Assembly (NCBI RefSeq): GCF_027925155.1
Contig: NZ_BSDY01000017.1
Span: forward strand, 1 to 64,000
Direction of reading: 5' to 3'
DNA from: Propionigenium maris DSM 9537
Lineage (GTDB): Bacteria > Fusobacteriota > Fusobacteriia > Fusobacteriales > Fusobacteriaceae
DNA: 64,000 bases
The position numbers and the translations under genes were made by a program. The stretch's first letter is position 1; every line of letters starts with the position of its first letter. This document shows, one piece after another, positions 10,119-18,705 of this stretch. The notes below the pieces were generated by a model. It was not told the DNA's origin, did no database searches, and saw nothing but the letters and a program-made list of their open reading frames with translations.

Positions 10119-10149
10119 GATAGCTTGGATTCTTGCGCGAATTAATATA
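10119..10149 (+). repeat. 31-nt element, inverted mate of 1578-1608
   Basis: 28 of 31 positions match the reverse complement of 1578-1608. It sits between the RHS promoter and an IS982 remnant, so it may be the end of that element, or a duplicated promoter-like block. Confidence 0.6.
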
Positions 10150-10222
10150 TATTTTAAGTTGCTACCTTAATAATTTTTTTATAAAATATGCTTAAATAAC
10201 ACTTAAGAAACAGGCATAAAAT

Positions 10223-10468
10223 ATGAAAAAACAAATCTTTTAAATACTTGAATTTGTATCATCTATACTTGAATTAATTTGTAATGAAGAAAGCTCTCAA
10301 ACTAAAATGAAAGATGCTGAAGTTATTACAGCTGCAATTGTGGCAAGAATCCATTTCAATGGAAACTTTTAAAAGACTTTAAACTTTTTTAGTGATTCTC
10401 CACATTTTAACTATGACTTATCAAAAAGTAGATTCTCTAGAAAATTAGTTGAATTTATAATGGGTTAA
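10223..10468 (+). pseudogene. IS982-family transposase, N-terminal remnant
   Basis: Translation with stops gives KMKDAEVITAAIVARIHFNGNF, then a stop, then FFSDSPHFNYDLSKSRFSRKLVEFIMG. This matches the beginning of IS982 transposases (DSEIITxAIVxxxYFNGN ... LSKSRFNRRL). There are at least two internal stops, and the catalytic part is missing. It was probably interrupted by the IS256-family copy that starts ~60 bp downstream. Confidence 0.65.
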
Positions 10469-10529
10469 GAATTCAAACAGCAGAGCTCTAACTCTTAGCA
10501 ATTTTTGGAGGTATAATTAGTACTAAAAG

Positions 10530-11153
10530 ACATCTAGTTGGAGGAAGTTATGGCTTAAAGAGATAGATTCCCTTAGCTTCAGAAGTGTGGAAGAGACCTT
10601 TATTGCTTCTGTGGATGGTTTACCTGGATTTAAGCTATCTATCCCGATACAAAGGTACAGAGATAAATCAGAAACACTCTAGGGTTCCTTAGCAAGGAAA
10701 GGAAGATCTTTGCTCAGAAGCTAGATGTTTACAGAGCGCATGACGCTGAATATGGCTTTGATTCGCTAGAAAGGCTAAATAAGGTAATACCCTGAATACT
10801 CTCCGGCGCTTAAAGCCTGGTATAATAACCGGAATGAATTAACCCACTTTTTCGAGTATCCTCAGGAGATTAGAAAGACCATCTATACCACGAATAAACC
10901 GCCAATTCAGGAAGGTGAGCCGCTCTAAGGCAGTGTTTACAACAGATGACTCTCTTCAGGAGGTTCTTTATCTGCCTTCTAAAAACATGCTGAATAAGTG
11001 GACTCAAAAGATCAGAGGATGGGAGAAGATACTTAGGATGCTAGTAGTAATTTCTCCTGAAAAGATGGATAAACATTTAATTTAAAAGGAGCTTCAGCTG
11101 AAGCTCCCATTAACGGCTAGAAATCTAATTTACACGTAATTTAGGAAAGACCC
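10530..11153 (+). pseudogene. IS256/mutator-family transposase remnant, copy 1
   Basis: A degenerate copy of the same transposase seen at 14321-15494. Recognisable pieces include the WLKEIDSLxxxSVEE-like stretch, VDGLPGFK, YRAHDAEYGFDSLERLNK, EYSPALKAWYNNRNELTHFFEYPQEIRK and WEKILRMLVVISPEKMDK, broken by several frameshifts. The right end is preserved: 11126-11153 is a terminal-repeat-like sequence whose reverse complement (starting GGGTCTTTCCTAAATTAC) closely resembles 30931-30958. The N-terminal half is missing. Confidence 0.7.
11088..11107. terminator. 20-bp perfect palindrome at the end of the IS256 remnant
   Basis: A perfect 20-nt palindrome, GGAGCTTCAG/CTGAAGCTCC, lies immediately after the transposase remnant's stop. 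It is likely the element's own transcription stop. Confidence 0.4.
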
Positions 11154-11311
11154 AAAAACCCCATTTTCAATATTTTTAATGGATTTAAAGTTTTCTTCTC
11201 TGAAAAAATTTCTAATAGATTCCTTTAGTAATCCAGATATCTTAATTGATATATTAGTATCATTGAGTAATCAAGAGAGGAATTCTTAAATACACAAAAT
11301 TATTTACATTA

Positions 11312-11692
11312 TCAGTAAGTTTTATTAAACAGTATTTGATCGTTACCTAATTCTCTATCTGATTTTACATAAACAATAACTCTTAAATCAGGGTTATTAA
11401 CTTCTTTTCTAATTATGTCTACAAGTGTACTTATAAACTCTTCAATTACAGAGGGGCTTAGTTTTTTCCAGGTAGAACCTCCAAACATTGAGTCGATTTC
11501 TATTTCCATATAAGCACTACCGTAAGAAATGGTCAAATCATAATCTAGACCACGAACATCATACCTTGAGTCACTAATAATGGAATATTCAAAATCAAAC
11601 CTTGCCTCAAGAATATCTTCAATGACCTCAAAGGATCTAGAGCCGAATGATAGCACTGATAAAAATAACATTAATACTATAGTTTTCTTCAT
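11312..11692 (-). CDS. Small secreted hypothetical protein
   Basis: 126 residues. An N-terminal Sec signal peptide (MKKTIVLMLFLSVLSFGSRS) is followed by an acidic mixed alpha/beta domain (FEVIEDILEARFDFEYSIIS...YMEIEIDSMFGG). No lipobox and no family recognised. A Shine-Dalgarno-like GGAGG precedes the start. It stands alone in a decayed region, flanked by an IS256 remnant downstream and another small hypothetical gene upstream. It is one of the few intact genes here with a visible export signal, unlike the island's enzymes. Confidence 0.7.
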   Translation of the reverse strand: MKKTIVLMLFLSVLSFGSRSFEVIEDILEARFDFEYSIISDSRYDVRGLDYDLTISYGSAYMEIEIDSMFGGSTWKKLSPSVIEEFISTLVDIIRKEVNNPDLRVIVYVKSDRELGNDQILFNKTY

Positions 11693-11852
11693 ATAAATAA
11701 CCTCCGTATTTTCTTAAATATTTAACTATCTTTTTATAAAAACCAAGCAACAGATAAAACTCTCTTAAGAGACTCTATCTTTCCTAATAAAAATATATAA
11801 ATCACTGACTATTTCTCCCTTACTCTTAACATAATTCCTTCATTATTTCTAT

Positions 11853-12101
11853 TTAAAAATCGGGTAATTTTTTTTTTACTCCTCTCAATTCATTAACTTC
11901 TATCTGATGGAAATAATAAGGCTTTATGGAGCTTAATTGTCGAAAAGCTCTAATTTCAGAACATGAGTCTTCATAAAACAAATCATTAATTTCTTTTCCT
12001 GTTTTCTTATAGCTTTTTAAACTTTTTAAAGAGTAACCCTCTCGTAATAATACGCCTTTCAATCCATTGACTTTTTCAGTTATGACATAATATTTGTACA
12101 T
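11853..12101 (-). CDS. Small hypothetical protein
   Basis: 82 residues starting MYKYYVITEKVNGLKGVLLREGY. An in-frame upstream ATG at 12182 would give 109 residues, but the ATG at 12101 has a strong Shine-Dalgarno (AAGGAGG, 5 nt upstream) and is preferred. The product is basic and soluble with no signal peptide. Family not recognised. It lies between two decayed regions. Confidence 0.6.
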   Translation of the reverse strand: MYKYYVITEKVNGLKGVLLREGYSLKSLKSYKKTGKEINDLFYEDSCSEIRAFRQLSSIKPYYFHQIEVNELRGVKKKLPDF

Positions 12102-12283
12102 TTTTCCTCCTTCTTTAATTAAAAATCTACTCACCACACTAACTAGAGAGCTAAAATAAAAAAAATTTAGCTCTTTGATCATTTAATCAATTTTAGCAAT
12201 AGCTTGTTGAGATTTTATTTCTTTTGCTATTTCTCAGATTAATCCCTCTATTAAAGCTATTCTTATTTAAAATCCATTCTAAC

Positions 12284-12543
12284 TTAATTTAAGAGTGCTG
12301 AGGAAATAGTAAAGTTAGAAAATCCTAATCTCTTATCAGCATGTTGGGCTCCTCCTTCAGCTCCTGCTAAAAAATTACAATTAGAGAGACGAGTGCTAAT
12401 TTCTTTAAACTTTCGGTTTCTACATTGATAAAGACATTTCCTATATCTCTCCTCCACCTAACGTTGCCTATATCAAAACTTTCATCTACATATGCGTTGT
12501 TTATATTAAAATCTCCATATAGAAGTGGAACAATATAATTCAT
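12284..12543 (-). pseudogene. Decayed subtilase-like fragment
   Basis: One frame gives MNYIVPLLYGDFNINN... and ends in a stop at ~12366. A shift into the next frame gives AGAEGGAQHADKRLGFSNF, then a stop at 12284. The second piece resembles the intact subtilase's GAGESYSGHKRLGFSNYG, so this is probably debris of a paralogous S8 protease. The identity of the first 58 codons is uncertain. Confidence 0.45.
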
Positions 12544-13261
12544 ACTTAAGCACTTCCTCTATCCCTTAGACCATACCGACTATCCCCCAGATAAATTATC
12601 CCCAGTATAAATGACTACTACCTACCGTCTATAACCTCCTTGGCCTCCAGGTGTAATAAAAATTACTTTAGAAGCCTTATTTCTGTTTTAACTTTCACAT
12701 TTAATCTGCTAAAATCTCATCCTGCCTAATAAGTCTTCGAAAGTATTTCCAATATCCTTACTCCTTATAAAAATGCCTCTTCTCCTTTCAGGTGAAGCTC
12801 TAATCCCATAGCCTTCTGTCCTGTTCTTTTCTATCTCCAAAATTTAAAAAGTTTCATCTAAACTTATCAAAAAATCTTTTATCTCCTTCTAATACAGGCT
12901 GTAAGAACTTCTTTTTAAATACCCTTACGTTTCGTAAACCATGCTCCTCGCCGTATACCATTTAAATTTAAAAAGCTTAAAAAATAAAAAATTAAACGAA
13001 AAATTTTTTTTTAAAGTTAGTTATTTTAAGATTCATCTTATATACCAGTTTAAAATTATAAATTTTCTCATTAGTTATTATTTATTATATCGAAGGTGTT
13101 CTTGACTTATACTCTCAAATGAGATAAAATCACAGTTACTAAAATATATGCTATGTTTTTTAGGGGATTTTAATTTATTTTTTAATGACTTAATAACAAA
13201 TTTCACTTTAACATTAAAGTTGAATTAAAACTTATAAACAATATGATTAAGGAGCTATAAT
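12544..13261. other. AT-rich decayed intergenic region
   Basis: 718 bp without an intact gene. Short minus-strand coding-like scraps at 12600-12960 (for example EEHGLRNVRVFKKKFLQPVLEGDKRFFDKF) are interrupted by stops and match nothing I recognise. From ~12960 the sequence is very AT-rich. It contains the likely promoter region of the MarR pair (TTGACT at ~13102) and one copy of CAAATGAGATA at 13116-13126. Confidence 0.5.
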
Positions 13262-13720
13262 ATGAACAACCATTTTTTTAATCTCGCCTGTGAACTTCAA
13301 AAAGGGAGTTTTTTATTAAACACTTCATTGAAAAATTTTTTTAATAAAACACATCTTTCTAAAGTTAATCACTTAGAACTATTAATTCTACAAACTCTCT
13401 TTTATAACAGTAATATAAACTTATACCAATTATCCAATATACTAGGTTTCACAATTTCACAAATCAGCAGTTCGATAAGCTCTTTAGAAGATAGAAAGTT
13501 AGTAAAAAAAAGGATCGTTAACTCCTCTCCTTTAGAATACTCCTTATCTCTAAAAGATGAGTCCTTTAAAATACTTTCTGAATATCGCGACTATATGACC
13601 AAAACTTTGTTAAATAGTCATTTACTCACTCAAAAGAATATAAATCTTAATTCTATAATTAATGACTATTCAATCATTATTAGTAAAATAGAGGTTATTT
13701 TTTATGACACCTTTATTTGA
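13262..13720 (+). CDS. MarR-like winged-helix transcriptional regulator
   Basis: 152 residues with the MarR layout: an N-terminal helix, a winged-helix core (LELLILQTLFYNSNINLYQLSNILGFTISQISSSISSLEDRKLVKKRIV), a wing (SSPLEYSLSLKDES) and a C-terminal dimer helix. The start ATG follows AAGGAGCTATAAT. The gene overlaps the next MarR-like gene by 17 bp, so the two are translationally coupled and may form a heterodimer. Codons are extremely AT-rich compared with the exoenzyme genes. Ligand and targets are unknown. Confidence 0.75.
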   Translation: MNNHFFNLACELQKGSFLLNTSLKNFFNKTHLSKVNHLELLILQTLFYNSNINLYQLSNILGFTISQISSSISSLEDRKLVKKRIVNSSPLEYSLSLKDESFKILSEYRDYMTKTLLNSHLLTQKNINLNSIINDYSIIISKIEVIFYDTFI

Positions 13721-14117
13721 TCTTATAACTCTAAAAAATTCCAGAAGAACTCTTGAAAAGAAAATTGAGGTTTTTTTACAGAAGAATGGTATCCAAACAT
13801 TAAGCTACTCTGAATTTCTCCTACTTTTTTATATAAAAAACAATCCAGGACTGAATCAGTTAGCTCTCTCTAAAGTGGCATATGTCTCTCCAGCTATGAT
13901 TAATAAGATGACTAAAAATTTAAAATATTATGATTTAATAATAGATAAGAAGACTCGAAACGCATCCTCTCTGTTTCTTTCCTTGAAAGGTAAAAGACTA
14001 ATTTCCAATGCCCACTGCTGGGTAGATTATTTTTTAAATAAAAACTCTAGAGATAATATTATCTCCTTGCATAACCTGATTAAATGTATTAATGAAACTT
14101 TAATTAATTCTTTTTAA
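13704..14117 (+). CDS. MarR-like winged-helix transcriptional regulator, second of a coupled pair
   Basis: 137 residues. The winged helix is visible as YSEFLLLFYIKNNPGLNQLALSKVAYVSPAMINKMTKNLKYYDLIIDKK, with the wing RNASSLFLSLKGKR. It overlaps the end of the upstream MarR-like gene by 17 bp in a different frame. No recognisable Shine-Dalgarno is needed if translation is coupled. The two proteins are only distantly alike, so the pair looks like an old duplication or a heterodimeric regulator. Confidence 0.75.
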   Translation: MTPLFDLITLKNSRRTLEKKIEVFLQKNGIQTLSYSEFLLLFYIKNNPGLNQLALSKVAYVSPAMINKMTKNLKYYDLIIDKKTRNASSLFLSLKGKRLISNAHCWVDYFLNKNSRDNIISLHNLIKCINETLINSF

Positions 14118-14320
14118 ACTTGAACAATATAATTAGATGCAATAATATATTATCAAATGAGATATAGTACTCTAAAAAATCTTTCATAAAAAACCTGTTA
14201 AATGTGATCAAGACAATGGCATTTAGCAAGGAATTTGAGGGTTTCCCGAATTTAGTGCAAACTTAATATGGCCTTCCTAGTCATTAGAAATATAATCTAT
14301 TGATTAAAGAGGTTTTTTGT

Positions 14321-15494
14321 ATGAGTAGAAAAGCTAAAAATATTAATTCTTTGGTTAAAACGATCTTTCAAGAAAATGATATCTAAAACATTGCTAACGC
14401 GCAGTCTCTTCTAAAAGGTATGTTTAAAGATATGGTTTCTCTTATGCTGAAGGCTGAAATGGATGAGGCACTAGACTATTAGAAATGATGCAGCAGATAA
14501 CTCTAGAAACGGCTATAACAATAAGAGGGTAAAAGCCTGTATAGGAGAAGTCGACCTGGATATTCCACGTGACCCTAAGGGAACTTTTGAGCCTCAGGTT
14601 ATTCCTAAATATTCCCGTGATATATCGGATATAGAAGACAAGATAATATCCATGTGTGGGCGTGGTATGTCCACCACAGATATTAATGATCACTTAGAAG
14701 AAATCTATGGCGTGAGCTTTAGATAATCAGGATAACCGATAAAGTAATTGAGGAAGCTAACCCGTGGAAATCAAGACCTTTGTTTTTTTAGACGGTATTC
14801 ACTTCAAAGTTAAAACTAATGGCAAGGTAATTAACAAAGCTGCATACATAATTGTAGGGATAGATCTGTAAGTAAAGAAAGATATATTAAGTATAACTGT
14901 CGCGGCAAATGAAAGCTTTAAATTCTGGCTTAAAGAGATAGACTCCCTTAAATCCAGAGGCGTGGAAGAGATCTTTATTGCTTCTGTGGATAGCTTACCT
15001 GGGTTCAAGGAAGCTATCAAGGCTATCTATTCTGATACAAAAATTCAAAGATGTATTGTCCACCAAATTAGAAATACTCTGAGATTTCTTAATTACAAGG
15101 AAAGGAAATTCTTTGCTCAGGAACTAAAAAAATTTTACAGAGCGCACGACGCTGAATCTGGATTTGATTCACTAGAAAGACTGAATAAAGAATACCCTGA
15201 ATACTCTCCTGCGCTTAAATCCTGATATGACAACTGGAATGAATTAAGCCACTTTTTCGAATACCCACAAGAGATCAGAAAGATTATCCATCTACGAATG
15301 TAATAGAAAGTATAAATAGTCAATTTAGGAAAGTAAGCTGTTCTAAGGCTGTTTTTCCAATAGATGACTCTCTTCAGAAATTACCTTACCTTGCCTCTAA
15401 AAACATGGTGAAAAAACGGACTCAAAAGATCAGAGGATGGGAAAAGATACTTAGAATGCTGGTTGTAATTTATCCTGAAAAGATGAATAAATAA
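14321..15494 (+). pseudogene. IS256/mutator-family transposase, copy 2, near full length but broken
   Basis: The start is MSRKAKNINSLVKTIFQEND, then a stop. After further stops and frameshifts come NGYNNKRVKACIGEVDLDIPR, PKGTFEPQVIPKYSRDISD, EDKIISMCGRGMSTTDINDHL, FLDGIHFKVK, FIASVDSLPGFKEAIKAIYS, IQRCIVHQIRNTLRFLNYKE and a C-terminal WEKILRMLVVIYPEKMN. These are the hallmark blocks of IS256 DDE transposases. A possible left end with TTTCCCGAATTTAG lies near 14240. At least four disruptions mean it is inactive. Confidence 0.8.
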
Positions 15495-15660
15495 AGGTAG
15501 AAAAGTAAAAGGGAGCTCTTAGAAATAAATCTAATGACTCCCCAGCAAACATACCTTATGATATTTTTCCTTCTACTAGCAATAATTTCCCTGTTCTGAA
15601 GCTAATTTTTCACTTAGCCGTCTCCATGCGCAAGGAAAGAACATACCTCTCTTACCTCCC

Positions 15661-16099
15661 TTACTTAATTGAGAGATGAGGTACAAAACCCACATCGACT
15701 GCAAGTGTGTTCACTAAAAGTAAGTACTTTCTTACCAGCTTTTTGTCCCATTTTAATCTTCTTAATGTCCCCTCTCCCTCACCCATTACGTGATACTTGA
15801 GCATCTCCGTAAGTTTATCCATACAGGAGGTATCCCCTGCAAGAGAAGCACCAGAACAGAAGTTGTCATCTAGAAGTTCTATAACCCTCCCTACCTCAAT
15901 TCCAGGAAGCAGCTTTGAAATAACATTAAGATTACCTGGGCCCCCTTTACAAATTTCATGGGAATGGATTCCTTCCAACAGCTACTTCTACTGTCATTTC
16001 TGTACTGCAATCTCATAAGCCTTCTCAGTAGCTTATCACATCTGGCATACTTAGTTGAGCTACTGCTGTAACTTCTGCCAATAATAAGATTTTTTTCAT
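15661..16099 (-). pseudogene. Degenerate gene for a small secreted protein
   Basis: A signal-peptide-like start (MKKILLLAEVTAVAQLSMPD) at 16099 has a good Shine-Dalgarno (AGAAGGATAAA) but hits a stop after 24 codons. Further downstream an open frame without its own start signal (EGIHSHEICKGG...DNFCSGASLAGDTSC...HVMGEGEGTLRRL) runs to 15661. Together they look like one secreted, cysteine-containing protein broken by frameshift or stop. I do not recognise the family. Confidence 0.45.
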
Positions 16100-16360
16100 T
16101 TTATCCTTCTACTTGCAATTTAACTATAAATCTACATCTATCCTTTCTCACTTGAATAGCCATATATCTATACTAGCTTCACTTTACCACTTTATATAAA
16201 ACTTTACTATAATATTGCTTTTTAATGAGCCTGCCCCGCAGTCTCATTTAATTAATAATTACTTTAAACATATAATTTTAATGAAGCTACTACCTTGGTG
16301 AACATTATTTGCAACTCCTATTTTAAACTCTTTCGAATTTTCTCTTCTTTGCATAAAAAT

Positions 16361-16414
16361 ACCCCTTTACACTCAAATGCTACCACACTCGGTCTTGACT
16401 CAGTGTAAAGGGGT
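16361..16414 (-). terminator. Rho-independent terminator of the protease operon
   Basis: A 13-bp perfect stem (ACCCCTTTACACT / AGTGTAAAGGGGT) with a 28-nt loop. In the minus direction it is followed by TATTTTTATG. It lies 71 bp past the rhodanese stop and ends the CBM2-subtilase-rhodanese operon. Confidence 0.75.
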
Positions 16415-16484
16415 TGAGATAATTCTAAGTTCCAGATCACTCCCTTAAGTTTTTATGGTCTTAACCTAAGACCCACTTCTACCC

Positions 16485-16829
16485 TCAGGCGTTGCAACCA
16501 TCCATACCGTCCTTTAAGTTATACAGCTTCTTAAACCCCTTTGCCTCCATCATGAAGCAGGTTCTCATACTCCTGTTTCCGCTTCTGCAGACGACCAAAT
16601 ACTCACCTTCCCTGTTTAACTCCTCAATCTTACTCTCGAAGTCCTCATCATAATAGTTTATGTTTAGTGGATCCTCCACAAGAGATGGCACCTCGGCGAT
16701 CTCCTCAGGAGTTCTAACATCTAATACCACTACATTGGGATCTGTGATGAGTCTAAGTGCTTCCTCCTTTTCCACATCAAACTTATCTTCCTGCTTTTCA
16801 ATTATATCTGAGTACTTTGTTAACTCCAC
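16485..16829 (-). CDS. Rhodanese-like single-domain sulfurtransferase
   Basis: 114 residues with a GTG start. The rhodanese domain covers most of it: EEALRLITDPNVVVLDVRTPEEI and the active-site loop VVCRSGNRSMRTC, with the catalytic Cys in CRSGNRS. There is no signal peptide, so it is cytoplasmic. The start is 18 bp after the subtilase stop, with Shine-Dalgarno GAGGAGG overlapping that stop, and the operon terminator follows. A sulfurtransferase as the last gene of a protease operon is odd. It may be a passenger, or it may serve redox or thiol chemistry of the cysteine-containing island proteins. That role is a guess. Confidence 0.8.
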   Translation of the reverse strand: MELTKYSDIIEKQEDKFDVEKEEALRLITDPNVVVLDVRTPEEIAEVPSLVEDPLNINYYDEDFESKIEELNREGEYLVVCRSGNRSMRTCFMMEAKGFKKLYNLKDGMDGCNA

Positions 16830-16847
16830 CGGAGTTACACCACCTCC

Positions 16848-18680
16848 TCAGCCACCGCTGCTGCATAGAGACCTGATAACTCCTTCTACAAAGAATACCC
16901 CTGGATCTTGAGCAGGTGTCTTAAAAGATACACTTTCTGTATTAGTAGTTATGACCTTCTCTATCACCCCTGTACAGCTCTTTAAATAGTAAGTTATTTT
17001 ATCCAGAGCTCCCTCAAATTTCAGTTTGACAGGTTCTACGGTGAAAACACCTGATTTCTCCGTTAGCTTCAATTTGTCACTAACCGCTTCAGTTGAACCT
17101 GGCAAGCCATACTTTTCCTCCAGCATTTCAATGGCTGCTCCCACATCGGGTCTTGGTCCTATCTCGTGACTGTGAGGGCCCTTTATCCCTGTCTCTAGAA
17201 GGAGTTCTCTCATACTTGCAGGTCCAAGAGTAACGTTGAGTTTTGTTTTGGCATAGGACTGTATCAATGCCAAAGCCCCTGCACAAATAGGGGTAGCGGA
17301 GCTTGTCCCACTATATCGGCTGGTGTAACTGTTATCGTTATTATTCCCCCATAGATCTTTATACCCGGTACTTGTCACATTGTGTCCCCAGGCATTTATA
17401 TATACCTGGTGACCGTAGTTACTAAAGCCCAGTCTTTTATGCCCGGAATAGCTCTCTCCTGCTCCAATGAGCATTCCTCCATTTTCTCCCCACTGGGTAT
17501 ATTCTGGAAAATTGTGTAGATTGTTACTCCCGTTTCCAGCTGCACAGATGACTATTACTCCCCTTTTTGTCATCCTCTGGAAGCAGTCCCATATACTTTT
17601 TTGGTAATCATAGGGAAGGAGTTTTCCACCAATGTGCCACTGTATATCAAAGCTTAAAATATCTCCTGGGTTTGCATCGGCTTCCATCCTGAGCATGTCT
17701 CCTGTATCATAAAAATTAAAGTTGCAGGTCTGGGCTATTCCCATTACTCCGTAGCCATTGTGCCTGGCGGCAATTATTCCTGTGGATGCAGTTCCATGGT
17801 TACAATCTTCTGTCTCCGGCCTGCTGCTTACCACATTTATATTCCCCAATAAGTCTATATGGTGCCTGTATACTCCAAAATCCAGGTGCCTTACAACGCT
17901 TCCCTGCCCTTTAATCCCCTTTCTCCAAGCTGCTTTAGCATTTACTCCCGGATAGGAATCTAGGTACCCCTGCCTCTGCTGAAAATCAGGTGGAGTAGTA
18001 GCTGCTCCCGTTACACCAGAGATACCACTAACTATTGCTGGTATAGCCTCTCCGCTCTCTAGGGAACAGTACTCTACAAAGTTGGACTCTTCTAACTCCT
18101 CTGCCAGTTTAAGCAGCTCTAGATTTGAAAGTTTTGGCGATACCCTGTATAAGTTTAAGGCTCCTTGGTCAGAGTGATTTCTTTCCCTGATCCTTCTTAC
18201 ACTCTCCTCCTCAAGAACTCTTTGAAACTCAACCCTCTCCTTTAATAGATCATAAAAGGACAGTGTTTCTGGATTTTTTTTCAGGTATTCAATCCCCCCC
18301 TCTTTGAACTTGACCAATAGTCTATGCTCCTTCTTTGGGTCACCTAACTTTAGATTCCCCTTTAGATTAGGAATCCTCCTCTTTAATCTACTTTCATCGG
18401 AAACAACTGGGGCTCCTACCTTTAATACATTTGAATTTCCTTCTTCCGTATCGCCATTTTCATATAAGATTCTAGCCTCTAGCCTATATATCTGCGCTTC
18501 TGTGTAGTTAAAGATCACTACCTCTTTAGGATCTTGTGATGCCCTTATATCCCTTATTATCTCCCCAGTCTTCAAAATATAAGTTATCTTCTCTATTTTT
18601 TTTTCACTTCCATTAGAAAGAATCTCCCCGTAGAGAGTTCCGTCACTTTCAGCACTTCTAGTAAGTAATATATTTAACAC
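16848..18680 (-). CDS. S8 subtilisin-like serine protease with flanking beta-sandwich domains
   Basis: 610 residues from the preferred GTG at 18680, which has GAGGAG 8 nt upstream. Another in-frame GTG at 18689 lies too close to that site. The catalytic domain has an intact triad: Asp267 (HLDFGVY), His295 (NHGTAS), Ser460 (SGTSSATP), with the oxyanion Asn in AAGNGSNN. Residues ~1-90 and the last ~75 each look like the 'DPD' beta-sandwich shared with the neighbouring CBM protein and chitinases (KITYILKTGEI; KITYYLKSCTGVIE). There is no Sec signal, which is unusual for a subtilase. It lies 25 bp downstream of the CBM2-like gene and is co-transcribed with it. Decayed paralogues occur at 12284-12543 and 20650-21900. 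Likely role: an exported effector protease acting with the chitinases. Confidence 0.9.
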   Translation of the reverse strand: MLNILLTRSAESDGTLYGEILSNGSEKKIEKITYILKTGEIIRDIRASQDPKEVVIFNYTEAQIYRLEARILYENGDTEEGNSNVLKVGAPVVSDESRLKRRIPNLKGNLKLGDPKKEHRLLVKFKEGGIEYLKKNPETLSFYDLLKERVEFQRVLEEESVRRIRERNHSDQGALNLYRVSPKLSNLELLKLAEELEESNFVEYCSLESGEAIPAIVSGISGVTGAATTPPDFQQRQGYLDSYPGVNAKAAWRKGIKGQGSVVRHLDFGVYRHHIDLLGNINVVSSRPETEDCNHGTASTGIIAARHNGYGVMGIAQTCNFNFYDTGDMLRMEADANPGDILSFDIQWHIGGKLLPYDYQKSIWDCFQRMTKRGVIVICAAGNGSNNLHNFPEYTQWGENGGMLIGAGESYSGHKRLGFSNYGHQVYINAWGHNVTSTGYKDLWGNNNDNSYTSRYSGTSSATPICAGALALIQSYAKTKLNVTLGPASMRELLLETGIKGPHSHEIGPRPDVGAAIEMLEEKYGLPGSTEAVSDKLKLTEKSGVFTVEPVKLKFEGALDKITYYLKSCTGVIEKVITTNTESVSFKTPAQDPGVFFVEGVIRSLCSSGG

Positions 18681-18705
18681 TTTTACCACTCCTCAAATAT
18701 TAAAA

